This document shows, piece after piece, positions 33,778-44,920 of a stretch of DNA of 64,000 bases (positions are counted from its first letter, which is position 1; every line of letters begins with the position of its first letter). The stretch is from contig JAGMUV010000010.1 in NCBI GenBank assembly GCA_020744425.1, positions 930,001 through 994,000 of the forward strand, in the 5' to 3' direction. The DNA is from Dactylonectria macrodidyma. Taxonomy: Eukaryota; Ascomycota; Sordariomycetes; Hypocreales; Nectriaceae. The notes under the pieces were generated by a model. It ran no database searches. It worked only from the letters and a program-made list of their open reading frames with translations, and had not been told where the DNA came from. The translations under genes were made by a program, and so were the position numbers.

Positions 33778-35521
33778 CTATGTATTATCACTGAAATTAA
33801 CCTGTGTGACAGAAAAATTCCCCTTTTCCTGATTCTCCTTTGGGCTCGACGTCGCAACGACCTCATCACCAAACAGCGCCGCGATCTCCTCCAGTGGCAT
33901 GTTTCTAGTATCAGGAAACGTGAGTGGTACCACCACCACCGATACCGCCGTCAAAATGATAAAGGGCAGGTAAAACTTCCACTTGATTGTCTCCAGAGCG
34001 TACTGCCCCGCTATCTGCCACACGATGTTGAGTAAGTTGAGAAGTGCCATGACAAAGGTCATGCCCTGAGCCCGGAGATGGTTTGGGAAGATCTCCCCGA
34101 TATAGACTGCACGGTGGGTTAGCAGACTGTGCAGGTGGGACGCCGAGATGCTTACAGAATGTTGAACCATCCAAGAAGAATCCGTAGAAGAAAACAAAGG
34201 TATAGAGCATGGAAACTCCCGCTCTCAAAGCGTCCTCATTGTCGCTGCCGAGAGACGTTGCCTGAATGGCGGCCTCAGCAATGAGACATCCCAAACAGCC
34301 AGCAAAGCCGATGGCGATGAGCCATGGCCGGGGCATCCTATCCACAATCAAGACCGCGGCCCAGTTCACAGCCGCCCCGACGGCAACCCAGCCCGCCTGA
34401 AAGTGCAGCTGCTTCTCAGCATCATAGCCTAGTGCGGCGTAGAGGTAGACGCCGTAGTCTAGCATTGTCAGAAAGCAGACTCGCGACTCTAGATCTTACC
34501 ACAGAGAAACTTACTATTGATAACGAGGGCTCCGGATCCCTGGAGGAAGAATATCAAAGCTCCTCCCACCAGAAGCCTCTTCCTGTAGGATGGCCGTATG
34601 ACCATCTCTCGATAACTGACCTCCATGGACCTGTCAAGCTCGATCTGCTGCTTCATCTGCTCGAACTCTCTAGTTGCGTACTGATGGTCTTGATCGTTGG
34701 CATCCCTGTGGAAGTCTCTGACGATCTCCCAAGCTGCCTCCTCTCGCCCCTTCATAAGGAGAAATCTGGGACTCTCTGGAAGAAACGGAACCGACAATAC
34801 GGCCAACAGAGCAGGGAAGCAACCGACAGCAAGTGGTCCTCTCCACTGCTGATTTTGCCCTTCGACGTAGAAAAACCCGACTCCCACATACGATGCAATG
34901 CAGTAGCCAAAGTTGATGAGAATTGGGTGGGCGTCGACGAGAACTCCTCTCCCTTCTGGCGGCACCAACTCAGTCAGCCAGACAGGGATGTTTGTGAATA
35001 GGATGGTAGAGCTACAAGTCCTTGTCAGCAAATGATGCGGTTACGATCTCCGATTTTGGTTCTCACGACAGCCCCACGAAGAAGCGAAATGCGATAAACA
35101 TGCTAGGGTTAACCGAACCAGCGCAAATGCCGTTGAAGATCAGCGACAAAAGAGCTCCGACGAACGCAGTCCACTTCCGCCCGATTCGATCAGCCAGAGG
35201 CGCTGTGACGCATGCCCCGATGAAGCCCCCGGCGTAGTACATGCCCACGACCAGACTTAGCTGCTTGCCCTGGATGAGCTCGGGGCCCATGTACTCGATG
35301 AAGGAAGGCTGCCCGATGGTCGTTCCGATGACACTAGCCATGTAGCCGTGAGCCAGTGAGCCGATAGAGATTGCAGTGACATAAGCGACTGTTCTCCATG
35401 TGTAATGGCGTGTCGCAGCCTTTTCAGAGTTGGTGAACATATTGGTTCGAGCGGCTACTAGATTCTTCAAGTATGGCAACGTATCGGGGGGGACTGACTT
35501 TTCGCCGGCATGTAGTGCCAT
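33778..35521 (-). CDS. MFS transporter, sugar porter family
   Basis: Membrane transporter of 527 aa. Exons: 35067-35521, 34515-35011, 34156-34458, 33778-34106; introns of 55, 56 and 49 nt keep phase. Family signs: APLADRIGRKWTAF (loop 2-3), LPESPRFLLMKGREEAAWE at mid-protein, and FLDGSTFFYIGEIFPNHLRAQGM before the last helices. About 12 membrane segments are visible. Fungal members carry sugars, polyols, quinate and other small polar compounds; the substrate cannot be told here. It is divergent from the cytochrome b5-FMN dehydrogenase, sharing 348 bp that contain CCGGAAA (35703-35709), so it is likely to be co-regulated as an uptake system for the pathway. Confidence 0.9.
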
Positions 35522-35869
35522 TTGCTCAGATCACGCATACTTTATACCTCTAATTTACCTAAATCTGTTTTGTTTATCATGCAATCATGCTAGTTCTTCA
35601 ATTAACCGCGTGTCGTTCATACCGCCTTGTCGAGCTAACGGAGCCCGGGTCATAACACCGTGCCTTGCGGTTTGACCTGCCCCCAATAGGCGGCTAAAGC
35701 TTCCGGAAAACGAACCCGAGCTTACCTCTAGAGCCATTGACCTCGAATACACGGCACCTAATATCCGAATGCTTGTCTGATTACACGGCTCAAGATGACC
35801 TTTAAGGTACAGTTTGATGGAAACTAATGATGCCCCAATGCCCGAACTCAGCTTCGCCACTGCAACTCA

Positions 35870-37509
35870 ATGATTCCTATCGCCGAAGTTGAGAAACACA
35901 ACTCCAGGGAATCGTGCTGGGTTGTTATTGACGGCAATGTTTTCGATGTGACCGAATTCCTTAACCGCCACCCCGGAGGCTCAAATGTTATTCTGCGCCG
36001 TGCTGGTATGGTATGCGATGCGGGTCAACCACTTCTACTAGCAGCACACAATTGACATTTCATACTCAGGATGCAACAGAGGAGTATGAGCAGGTACATC
36101 CGCCAGGAACTATAGAAAGCCATCTTCCAAAGGGTAAGCCTCATCCCAAGCGTGCGATGATCTCGGCGCTGATTCTTAGCTAGACAAGCATCTTGGCCCA
36201 GTAATCATGTATCAGGACTTGAAGAGCGCTGCAGCCCTGGACACCGGAGAAGTCAAGGATAAAGGCGCAGTCCCAGCCGTCACGCCCGTGGGCAGCATAC
36301 TACCTCTCTCGGCGTGTCAATCTCTCGAGGATTTGGGGCAGGTTGCAAGAGCGGTGCTCTCACCCAAGGCAGCCGTCTACTTTGACAGCGGCGCCGAGAG
36401 TCTATCGTCTCTGCGCCAAAATCGATCTGACTGGAACCGCATAACCTTTCGACCGCGAGTGCTACGGAACGTGTCTAGGATCGATATGCGCTGCTGCATC
36501 ATGGGGTCAGAGAGTAGCCTGCCCATTTTCATCGCGCCGGCAGCCGCAGCCCGCTTGGGACACAAAGACGGGGAGCGCTGTCTCACCAGAGGGGCTGCCA
36601 GGATGGATATTCCCCAGTGCGTCTGCACGTACGCATCGGTGGCGCCGACGGATCTGATGGAATGTTTCCAAAGCGACCCAGAGCGACGTGGAGGAGCCTT
36701 GTTCTTCCAGCTGTATGTGCCAAAGATGAGAAATGATGCCGAAAAGCTGATCGCAATGGCCAAGCTTTCGGGATTCAAGGCTCTAGTAGTTACTGTTGAC
36801 TCTCCAGTCATTGGCAAGCGGAATGATGACGATCGTTTCAAGGCCTTGTCGGCGTACAATGAAGGTCTTGTCAACGAGGCCTTACCAGATCAATGGGTGC
36901 TGCCGGGACAAGAGGCGGAGACGCTCCATGGAGTTCACAACTCTACTCTCGAATGGAGCGACCTTGCCTGGATCCGCCAGCACTGGGGCGATGGCCCACT
37001 CATCATCAAGGGCATCCAGACCGCCGAGGATGCTCTCGAGGCTGTGCGGTACGGCGTGGACGGAATATATTTGAGCAATCATGGCGGAAGGCAGCTAGAT
37101 CATGCTCCCAGTCCTGTTCAGGTCCTGCTGGAAATCAAACAACGAGACCCTCACATCTTTACGTCCACACAAGTCTATGTCGATGGAGGAGTCATGAGAG
37201 GCACGGATGTCGTCAAGGCCCTCTGTCTGGGGGCTCGAGCCGTCGGCATTGGGCGGGGGTTTCTCTATGCATTGAGTGCCTATGGGACCAAAGGCGTACT
37301 GAGAGCCATCTCAAGTAGGTTTCCAAAACTAAACATTTGCGGCTTATGAAACCAACTGACAGCATTTGTTAGTTCTGAGCGATGAGATACAGACCACAAT
37401 GCGGTTGATCGGCGTGACCAGTCTTGCTCAGCTCAACGATTCTTATATCAACCTTGACCATATCGGACCTAGTAGTACCTTTCCTGATAAAGAGCGATCT
37501 AAAATTTAG
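35870..37509 (+). CDS. Cytochrome b5-FMN 2-hydroxyacid dehydrogenase
   Basis: Flavocytochrome b2-like enzyme of 490 aa. Exons: 35870-36010, 36070-36133, 36184-37314, 37373-37509; introns of 59, 50 and 58 nt keep phase. The N-terminal cytochrome b5 domain has heme ligands His34 in NRHPGGSN and probably His57 in EQVHPPGTI. The FMN-dependent dehydrogenase domain follows ([16 protein letters not shown], the active-site [14 protein letters not shown] and [13 protein letters not shown]). Relatives oxidise L-lactate, mandelate or similar 2-hydroxy acids to 2-oxo acids and pass electrons to cytochrome c. There is no clear mitochondrial presequence, unlike yeast Cyb2. Next to it is an HpcH/HpaI aldolase, whose family works on 2-oxo acid aldols; the two could act in series. 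Confidence 0.92.
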
Positions 37510-37559
37510 TTAAGGCTTTGGTAGAGCGGATAGCGAAAAAGTATAGTAGCTTAATAGAA

Positions 37560-38432
37560 TCACAAAGATGATTTCAGCACCAGATTAATAGCTGAGTTCG
37601 CCCTCTCCATGTCTGCCTTGACCCCGTTGGTGATACCAGAAGCATCCGTCGACACAACTAAGAAGTCCATGCCTTCTTGTGTCCGCTTTCTTGCAACTTC
37701 ATTCCCAATGCTCAAGGAACCAACAACGAGACCTCTGGCTTTTGAGACCCTGATGATCTCGTCCAGTGCCGACTGGTACATCGGCTCCTCCCCATCAGCT
37801 GTACTCAAACCTAGCGACAGGCGTAGATCCATAGGGCCAATGAACACGCCAGAGACTCCCTCGACCGAGGTGATCTCTTCAACATTTTTCAAGCCCTCGA
37901 CCGACTCAATCATGGGTAGGATCGCGATTTGCCTGTCTTGTGCTCTCTGAAAATATGCACCCACGCCACCGTTCGGGCCGTCAGGGAGCGCCCAAGGAGC
38001 ACTAGACGGCCCGAAACTTCTTTTTCCGACGGGAGGATATGCAGCCCTCTCAATGATACTCTCTGCCTCGCTTCTGCTGTTGACCATGGGAATTATGATT
38101 CCCGCCGCTCCGCTGTCCAGAGCCCACTTGATCCACTCCACGCCCTGAGACGGCACGCGCACAATAGGGAAGCAGGAACCCCGCGAGGACGACACGATCC
38201 CGTGGACGAGCTGCGTCATAGTCTCGGGGGAGAGTGGAGAATGCTCCATGTCAATAAAGGCGAAGTCGTAGCCGGTCTGGCCGATGATTTGGGCCACAGT
38301 AAATGACGGAATAGTCACGGCGACCCCGAGGAGTGGCCGTTTCTGGCTCTTCGCTGCTGCCACGAAGCCCAAGGATGTAGTTGTCGAGTCACCATTAGTC
38401 GGGCTACCGGGTGGCTTGTTATTTCCGTACAT
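37560..38432 (-). CDS. HpcH/HpaI family aldolase
   Basis: Metal-dependent class II pyruvate-type aldolase, 290 aa in one exon. Motifs: GYDFAFIDMEHSPL (55-68), RVPSQGVEWIKWALDSGA, GIIIPMVNSRSEAE, a metal-binding Glu in PMIESVEG, and GVFIGPMDLRLSLG. Relatives such as 2,4-dihydroxyhept-2-ene-1,7-dioate aldolase cleave 4-hydroxy-2-oxo acids to pyruvate and an aldehyde in aromatic catabolism. No targeting signal was seen, so it is probably cytosolic. Its 3' end lies only 50 bp from that of the FMN dehydrogenase (convergent). It supplies the carbon-carbon cleavage expected late in the proposed pathway, with the nearby aldehyde dehydrogenase as a natural next step. Confidence 0.92.
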   Translation of the reverse strand: MYGNNKPPGSPTNGDSTTTSLGFVAAAKSQKRPLLGVAVTIPSFTVAQIIGQTGYDFAFIDMEHSPLSPETMTQLVHGIVSSSRGSCFPIVRVPSQGVEWIKWALDSGAAGIIIPMVNSRSEAESIIERAAYPPVGKRSFGPSSAPWALPDGPNGGVGAYFQRAQDRQIAILPMIESVEGLKNVEEITSVEGVSGVFIGPMDLRLSLGLSTADGEEPMYQSALDEIIRVSKARGLVVGSLSIGNEVARKRTQEGMDFLVVSTDASGITNGVKADMERANSAINLVLKSSL

Positions 38433-38675
38433 GTTACCTCAAGGTAAGAATTCGAGAATGGGTGACAAGAAATGTCTTATTCACGCGGTGAAGGATTAGT
38501 ATTGCGGCTAACGATAGACTTTATGTCCCCAAGGATCAACTGTCCAAATGTCCAAGTTGATGCAGTCGGAAAAGTAAGTCCGAGACATCAAACCCGCCAA
38601 AAACTAGGTAGATGAGAAGGAAGCGTCACAAGAAGAATAACATCGGAATGCAGTGAAAGCGTATGCTGTGCGTTT

Positions 38676-39638
38676 TCACTTGGAGAGTCCAGCCTGCCAA
38701 CTACATCCAACACCGTTCTCCCCCCAGCCAAACTTGCCAACATCCTTGACTGTCGTGCGCCTCATATCACGCCTATACTTCCCATCATAGCTACCAGTAG
38801 AGGTGGCCCGATGCAGGACGGCACGGTTATCCCACATGACTAGATCGCCGTTGTTTTCGTACGGCACGGTGAGCATGTACTTTGGCTGGGACACCCACGC
38901 CAGCAGCTCCTCGAGTAGCGGCTTGCTCTCCTCCATGGTCTGTCCGTCAAAATGGTGAGCGTACGTCGTAACGTAGAGGTTGTTGCGCCCCGAGAACTCG
39001 TGGAATTGCACCAGACGGTGGCGTGACATGGGCGAGTCGAGCGGCTCCACATCCTTGAAGATGTCCGGGGCTGCCAACTTGCGGTTATGCATCAAAGAGT
39101 TGTTGGTCACCAGCTTGTCGATCCTGTTCTTCATCTCTTGCGGCATATCCTCGTAGGCTGTGCGGGAATCGAGATACTGCGTCTCGCCACCCGTGCCGCT
39201 TGGGGGAAGCTCAACGGCGCGGAGTAGGGAGTAGGAGCACCTCTGAGGGTTGTAGGCCATATCTGCGTGCCAAAGGGTATTTCCCTGGTTGGCGCCCTTC
39301 CGCACTGGGTCGACATCAGTCAATACATTGCCCTTCTCGTCGAGGTTGGACACGTCAAATATCTCAGGCTGGTCGGGAAATCTCATGGCGCGGCCGGCGC
39401 GGATGTGAGCCTTGACGTCGTCGAGTTCGCCCAGCTGGCGGGAGAAGGCAATGTGCTGCTCATTGTCGAGGTTGGCGTGACGAAAGACGAGTACACCGTA
39501 CTTGTGAACGGCTTGGAGAACTTCATCGATGGTTTCCTGAGAAACTGGAACCTCCCACTTCATTCCCTCAACGGCGGCGCCGAAGATGGAATGCAGAGGC
39601 TTGAATGAGAGACTGCTTCTTTTAATTGCGGAAGGCAT
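38676..39638 (-). CDS. TauD/TfdA-type 2-oxoglutarate dioxygenase
   Basis: Fe(II)/2-oxoglutarate-dependent oxygenase of 320 aa, one exon. The start chosen is MPSAIKRSS; an upstream in-frame ATG at 39767 would add 43 residues of leader-like sequence. The iron site is visible as WHADMAY (the HxD pair) and WDNRAVLHRAT (distal His), with the 2-oxoglutarate-binding Arg in YRRDMRRTTV. Bacterial relatives attack taurine or 2,4-dichlorophenoxyacetate; fungal ones act on sulfonates, xanthine or small acids. In this cluster it could make the first hydroxylation or an ether cleavage. It is divergent from the small SRPBCC protein gene. Confidence 0.9.
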   Translation of the reverse strand: MPSAIKRSSLSFKPLHSIFGAAVEGMKWEVPVSQETIDEVLQAVHKYGVLVFRHANLDNEQHIAFSRQLGELDDVKAHIRAGRAMRFPDQPEIFDVSNLDEKGNVLTDVDPVRKGANQGNTLWHADMAYNPQRCSYSLLRAVELPPSGTGGETQYLDSRTAYEDMPQEMKNRIDKLVTNNSLMHNRKLAAPDIFKDVEPLDSPMSRHRLVQFHEFSGRNNLYVTTYAHHFDGQTMEESKPLLEELLAWVSQPKYMLTVPYENNGDLVMWDNRAVLHRATSTGSYDGKYRRDMRRTTVKDVGKFGWGENGVGCSWQAGLSK

Positions 39639-40187
39639 CTTGAGGGTGAGTGGAACGGCGTTCCAGAGTTGTGTGATTGATCTAACATTCAACTGTACAA
39701 CTTCATTCTTTGCTTGCTCATGGTCATTATATACGCCCTCTCTATACTCTAGTACTGCCTCGCTCACTCATCTCTCTCTCATAATACGTGCAGTCCCCCA
39801 CCTACCACCCTGACCAGGGAGCTTGTTTGCCTAACTCGCCCTTGACCGCTTGGGTAGCCATCACTCACTCAGATCGATAAGTCCAAACTTGCATGGCTTC
39901 CGCCGGAAGAGATCTTCGATTGTTCCGGACTGGATAGGTCTTGCGCTAATGCGAGTGAATTCCGCATGCAACCTTCCAGAAGCTACGGCTAAAGTATCCG
40001 GGGTGTCAATGCGCTGATGCCATCCATCGAGTACTTAGTAACACAAACAGATTTGTACTTGCAATTAAAGATTCTTAGCAATTGCCCTGTTCTCCCAATA
40101 GCCAACCCCAATTGCTCAGTGCGCCCCCAGGCATTCAAGCGAACAACCCTACACTCCCTAACACCACCTCCTCTCATTACATTCATC
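39639..40187. promoter_or_regulatory. Divergent promoter, TauD / SRPBCC
   Basis: A 549-bp gap between divergent starts. Near 39897-39930 are TTCCGCCGGAAG and TTCCGGAC words, related to the CCGGAAA motif of this region. A CT/CA-rich leader precedes the SRPBCC ATG. No gene was seen. Confidence 0.35.
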
Positions 40188-40703
40188 ATGGGCATCTGCA
40201 CAGCGTCTTCACAGACTGTATTTCCGTACACTCGTGAGCAGGTCTATGCCTTCGTCACCAACCCTCACAACTGGCCCCTCACATATAAGGGCAGCGGTGG
40301 CATTCAACAACACCTCTCCATCCCTCTTAAAGTTGGAGATCAGTGGACTGAGAAGGTCAGCCTCGCGAGCAATACCTACTACTCAAAGTGGACGCTCACT
40401 ACGGCCATAGAGCCGTGGAAGTGGTCGTTTCTGCAAGTCAACGGGATCGGGGCAACCGATGAGGCGATTAGTGATGGAGTTGAGGGAACGACGCTCATTG
40501 AGTATGTTTTTGAGAAGACCGACTTGCAAACCAGGGGGGTAAAAGTACAGGGCTGCCTCTTCAAGCGATCGCTTACAATTGACCTTCCGCGGCATGGGCG
40601 GATTCCCGAAGACCTCCTCGTTGTTTGTATGACAGCCGCAGGTATAGAAGGTTATCACGATGCGGTAGCAAGAGAACTAGCCAATATTCATGGAGGAAAG
40701 TAG
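40188..40703 (+). CDS. SRPBCC (START/polyketide-cyclase-like) protein
   Basis: Single exon, 171 aa from MGICTASS; an in-frame ATG at 40017 lies in the likely leader. The pattern is typical of the SRPBCC helix-grip fold: an N-terminal strand then YTREQVYAFVTNPHNWP, IPLKVGDQWTEKV, and alternating strands (KWTLTTAIEPWKWSFLQVNG, TTLIEYVFEKTD), with a final long helix (GYHDAVARELANIHGG). Such proteins bind hydrophobic ligands or act as cyclases, hydratases or aromatases. No catalytic residues can be assigned. Its placement suggests binding or rearranging an intermediate of the pathway. Confidence 0.75.
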   Translation: MGICTASSQTVFPYTREQVYAFVTNPHNWPLTYKGSGGIQQHLSIPLKVGDQWTEKVSLASNTYYSKWTLTTAIEPWKWSFLQVNGIGATDEAISDGVEGTTLIEYVFEKTDLQTRGVKVQGCLFKRSLTIDLPRHGRIPEDLLVVCMTAAGIEGYHDAVARELANIHGGK

Positions 40704-41245
40704 TTGGCATTTTGCTGAATATTTAGGTCGTGAGCAGTTCAACTGTAGATGGCCTATACATAGCCGAGTGCTGCAGGTTCCTTGATCTTCATGACCGCTT
40801 TTTAGAAATAACGCGCGTTCTATCAACCCGTTCTTCATCCATGGCAGAGAAGCTTCAAAATAAACCTTTATTTATCCGGGACCTAATTCCGACACAGGGT
40901 AGCTCCCTCAAGGCAGTCCTTCACTCACACTGATCATCAGCTGTTGGGTGCGGTAAGGCGATTCACCATCAAAGTATCTAATAGTGTAGACCTACCACTG
41001 CAAATCTGCAAAACAATAAAGAACCTATCCCTAATCCTACCGTTATGTCGCCCTGGTGTATAAATATCACCACTGGTTGAAGAAATCGCACGATCAAAAA
41101 GATTTATGATTATACATCGTTGTCATATCGATTGGTTCATATAGTGTTACCAAAACACGAAGGAAAATTGTGGAAAATCTCTGATCAACCTCAGAATTCA
41201 TCAACCAGAAGAATTACAACCCCCCTCGCGAGCTCCTCCATCTCA
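40704..41245. other. Convergent intergenic region
   Basis: 542 bp between converging ends of the SRPBCC and MpaB-like genes, with AT-rich tracts near 41040-41130. No gene was seen. Confidence 0.4.
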
Positions 41246-42825
41246 TCAACGCTTGAGAAAGCTGGTACTCTCCAGGATGACCCGGGGCTCAATCGGCACA
41301 TACTTCATGACTTGCTTCATCACCACAGTCAAAACGAGAGTCATGAGGGCCGTAGCAATAGCAAAGCTAACGAGACCAAAGATCTCCAAGACACCAACAC
41401 GTCCCTTAGGGCGCGGGCCAACCCGCGTCTCGGCTCCGGTCTGGGCCCCGTCGTGTGGCACGTATTTGAACTCGTATCTGTACCCACCGTTAAGGGCGTC
41501 TTTGTTTTCTACAATGTAGCTCCAGAAGAGTTTCCGGAACGTCTGTATAGCTCATGTTAGTCGGGAAATCTAACCACATCAGAGCACGTGTCCAGGAAAG
41601 ACGGGATGCGTACCTGAACCTGCCATCGGTTCCAGGCTGGGACAGACCTGGAGAGGTAGGTAATGACCATCAAGGCCCAGCATTGGCCCCTTACCACGGC
41701 GTCCCAGTACAGCCCAGGTTTACCAAGCCCAATGTCATCACACATCTGATCGCCGTTGATGTAGCGCGTCCCAGCCTCAAAGAACTCTTTTGGCTCGTTG
41801 ATGGGAGCGACACCATCTAAGGCAACCACCAAGTTGTTGGCCAAGATCTTGGAGTTCTGACTGGGGTTAAGACACTCCTTCAGAAGCGACTCCATGGACG
41901 CCAGGGCGCGTTCTGGTGTTTCAAGTACCCAGTGGGGAGTTCCAAGGATATAGCCGACCCAACGCCACAGAGCGAGATAGTCGAGAGCCTCCTGATGGCG
42001 AACGTAGATGCCTTGGCGTGGAAGAGCTAGCCAAACCAAGTTGGTGGAGAAGGCACAGACGGATTGCATCGAGTCCAGCTCGTTGATGGGCACGCCATAC
42101 TTGTCAACATCAAAATATCCTGGCCGGTCAGAATTGATCTTGAGGATGCGGTTTCGCACCGAGGCGTGGAGAAGCCGGACACGCACAGCTGACGCAAAGC
42201 CTTCACCTCCGGGTTTGACATCCTCCAGGGACTTGGTTACTTGCAGGATGAGCTGAAATGTCTCAAAGAGTCTATTCTTAGCTACTCTAGCTGAATGGCC
42301 TCCGGTTCGGACTAGAGTCTCAGCAGGGCGATAGGAAGCTCCCTAGATACGTCACCAGGTCTCGTCAGCTATGACTCCCTCGTCATATGTAACGGCACGG
42401 CAGATACTCACGGTGGTGGCAAGCAATCCCTGGAATGCAAATCCAGCGACGGCCGCTGGAGCATATCGATAGAAGACATCCTGCCCGCGCTTAATCTGTT
42501 CCCAGTCAACCCAGTCCGGAATATGGTTGACCTCGTCCCAGAGCGCGCCGAGCTTCGGATCCGCTGTCCGATGGTCGCGCAGCAGCGCATACGTGTCCCG
42601 GTCGGGCTGGGGATCTTCCTTCTTGGTCTTTGTGTACCATCCAGCTCGCGGAGGCGGTGGTGGAAACATGGCGTCCAAGGCTGAGAGCGCGTCGGAGCCA
42701 ACCTCATCGAACTTATGCTTCAACGGGGCGAGTTGCTCTGGAGACATGTGGAGCGGTGTCTGGTGGAACTTGTATCCATATGATTCAACCACGGAAGGGT
42801 CTTGGCGACGGAAAAAGCTGGTCAT
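41246..42825 (-). CDS. MpaB/rubber-oxygenase family oxygenase
   Basis: Protein of 479 aa. Exons: 42412-42825, 41614-42342, 41246-41542; introns of 69 and 71 nt keep phase. The central domain matches the ER-bound oxygenase MpaB / latex-clearing protein group (DUF2236): PDWVDWEQIKRGQDVFYRYAP, AETLVRTGGHS, VRLLHASVR, YGVPINELDS and ALPRQGIYVRHQE. The last exon holds a single membrane helix (about residues 425-450, VLEIFGLVSFAIATALMT) with a short tail, as in ER-anchored members. MpaB cleaves the farnesyl chain in mycophenolic acid synthesis, and bacterial relatives cleave polyisoprene. Here no PKS or prenyltransferase is near. A role in oxidative cleavage of an isoprenoid or other C=C bond in catabolism is inference. 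Confidence 0.88.
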
Positions 42826-43428
42826 TTTGGCAGATTATTTGATGTTTGATAATGGCAATATTTTAGCTAACAGATAACAGAGAACATGGCATAAACTTGT
42901 TCGAGATTTCAACTACGTCCGAATCAGACCTTGTCTATCTTATAGCGACTTGCTGATCTCCAATGGCCTACCTCAAGTCGAGGTTTACGTGATGCCCTCT
43001 TCTTGGAGGTGACAAGGAAATATCTGACACTTGCATCCCAGAGCAGCGGCGGCAATATCATCGACCGCGCCGGGGTCACACAATGGCCTGCTTCAGGAAG
43101 CGGCGAATCGGAAATGATTCTACAAGTTGTACTTGCTCGTTGCACACCTCCGGAAAAACAACACGTATTCATTCAGCGCCTTTTCCGGGATCATCGCCGA
43201 TTCTTCCTAGAATGAGATTGCCATGGCAATGAAGTCCAGATCCCTGTATCCTTTACGCCGAAATCGGGAACGACCAAGATTAGAAGCCCCGGACTACAGC
43301 TGCAGCAAGATGCCTCATATCGTTCAGAACCTCTAGCGCCTGGAAGTCATCGCCTTCATCTAGTCGCTCTCGTACCATTGGTAGCTAATACCTAGCCTTG
43401 GATTTTTGGTGCTTCCTCGAACACAGTT
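42826..43428. promoter_or_regulatory. Divergent promoter, MpaB-like / SDR 1
   Basis: A 603-bp gap with CCGGAAA at 43150-43156 and TTTCCGG at 43182-43188, 25 bp apart in opposite orientation. No gene was seen. Confidence 0.45.
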
Positions 43429-44400
43429 ATGAAGCTCCATTTCCCGGGTGTCGCTCTTGTCACCGGCTCAGGTTCAGGTATGCGCCAAGGCCCGTAACGA
43501 AGGTATCAGTGCGCCTGTTTCTGACCAGGATCCCAATAGGCATTGGCCGAGCAACGGCCCAGCTGTTTGCTAAAGAAGGATGCACTCGCATTGCCATTGC
43601 CGATATCGATACGGCTTCTGTCCAAGATCTGAAGGTTCTGATCAAGAAAGAGTATCCTGACACGAAAGTTGCAGCCCTTCACGTTGGTGAGTGCATCTCA
43701 ACGTTGAGCGCAGAAAGTCAGGAGCTACTAATAAGCACTTCTAGACATTGCTTCAGAAGACTCAGTAAATGATATGGTCTCGACTATCGTTGAGGAATTT
43801 GGGAGAATCGACTATGCCTGTAATGCTGCAGGCATTCTTCTGCCTGGCCCAACCGATCAATGCCCCGTGTCGTCATTTGATCTCCAACAGCAGGTAAATC
43901 TACGCGGCACCTGGCTCTGCCAAAAGGCTCAGATCAAGCAAATGCTTCAGCAGGAGCCGATAAAGGCTGACGACGGGCATTTCACGGCGCGCGGATCCAT
44001 CGCGAACGTAGCGTCAATGTGTGCTTTCATGGCTTACGACCACCTCCCCGCCTACTGCGCCAGCAAGCACGGCATCCTGGGCTTCACGCGAGCCGATGGC
44101 TTGAGATACGCAAAGCAAGGAATTCGGGTCAACGCCATCTGTCCCGGCGTCATTCGAACACCTATGCTCGGCGACGTCCCAGATGGAGGCGACGGAATGG
44201 ACGTGCAGGATATGGTTAGCGAGATGGCGATTGGAAGGTTTGGGACGCCAGAAGAGGTCGCAGAGTGCCTTGTTTGGATCACCAGCGCAAGGGCGAGCCT
44301 CGTGACTGGAAGTACCATCTCACCCAATGGAGGTAAAGTATCTCCTGCTCCAGTGATGTTGCTTTGATGCTAATCCTGTTAAGGGATGGTTGGGGTGTAA
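43429..44400 (+). CDS. Short-chain dehydrogenase/reductase 1
   Basis: SDR oxidoreductase of 266 aa. Exons: 43429-43477, 43540-43686, 43745-44332, 44384-44400; the last coding exon adds only GMVGV and the stop. All introns (62, 58, 51 nt) keep phase. Motifs: TGSGSGIGRA for the nucleotide (split by intron 1), DIASED, NAAGIL, the catalytic Ser in NVASM, YCASKHG, and CPGVIRTPML. Classical SDRs interconvert alcohols and ketones, supplying substrate for Baeyer-Villiger enzymes. Its C-terminal part closely resembles the broken SDR copy at 56723-57146 (EEVAECLVW versus EEIAECIVW), suggesting duplication within the cluster. Confidence 0.9.
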
Positions 44401-44920
44401 GAGATTTCAGGGTTTGTTTACGGGTTCACGGTACACTTAAGGGTTGGTAGCCATCTCAGCCATGAAATACACAGGCCTGCGGGCTGGACTTGGGGTAAAT
44501 TGAATCATATCCAGTTGTGAAGGAAACCCAGTGTTTTTTTTTAACTTTTCCTTTTAGCACAACTGCATGAGACGCAACGGTCCAAGTCCACGTAACTATA
44601 CATGTGTCCCAGATTAGGTAGTCACCATGAAATTACGCTAGAACCAATAATGAATAACCGACGGTACCTCCAAGAACCGGGAGAATGTGGTTGACTTACA
44701 AGAAAGGCAGCATTTCGCGTGATACGTGCTAAATCAGTGCGTTGATGGCAATGCTAAAATCATGGGAGCTTTCAAGCTGCAACAGATCCTCATACCTTCC
44801 TCCCTTTGTCTACTGGATGTTGCCTAAGGCCTAGGCAGAGCTAGGCAAATTCGTTGAAAATTTATGGGAATTAGCTCAATAATAACGCGACAGAGACCGA
44901 GTTTTATACCGCTGGTAAAT
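44401..44920. other. Convergent intergenic region
   Basis: 520 bp between converging ends of SDR 1 and BVMO 2, with a T-run at about 44534. No gene was seen. Confidence 0.4.
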
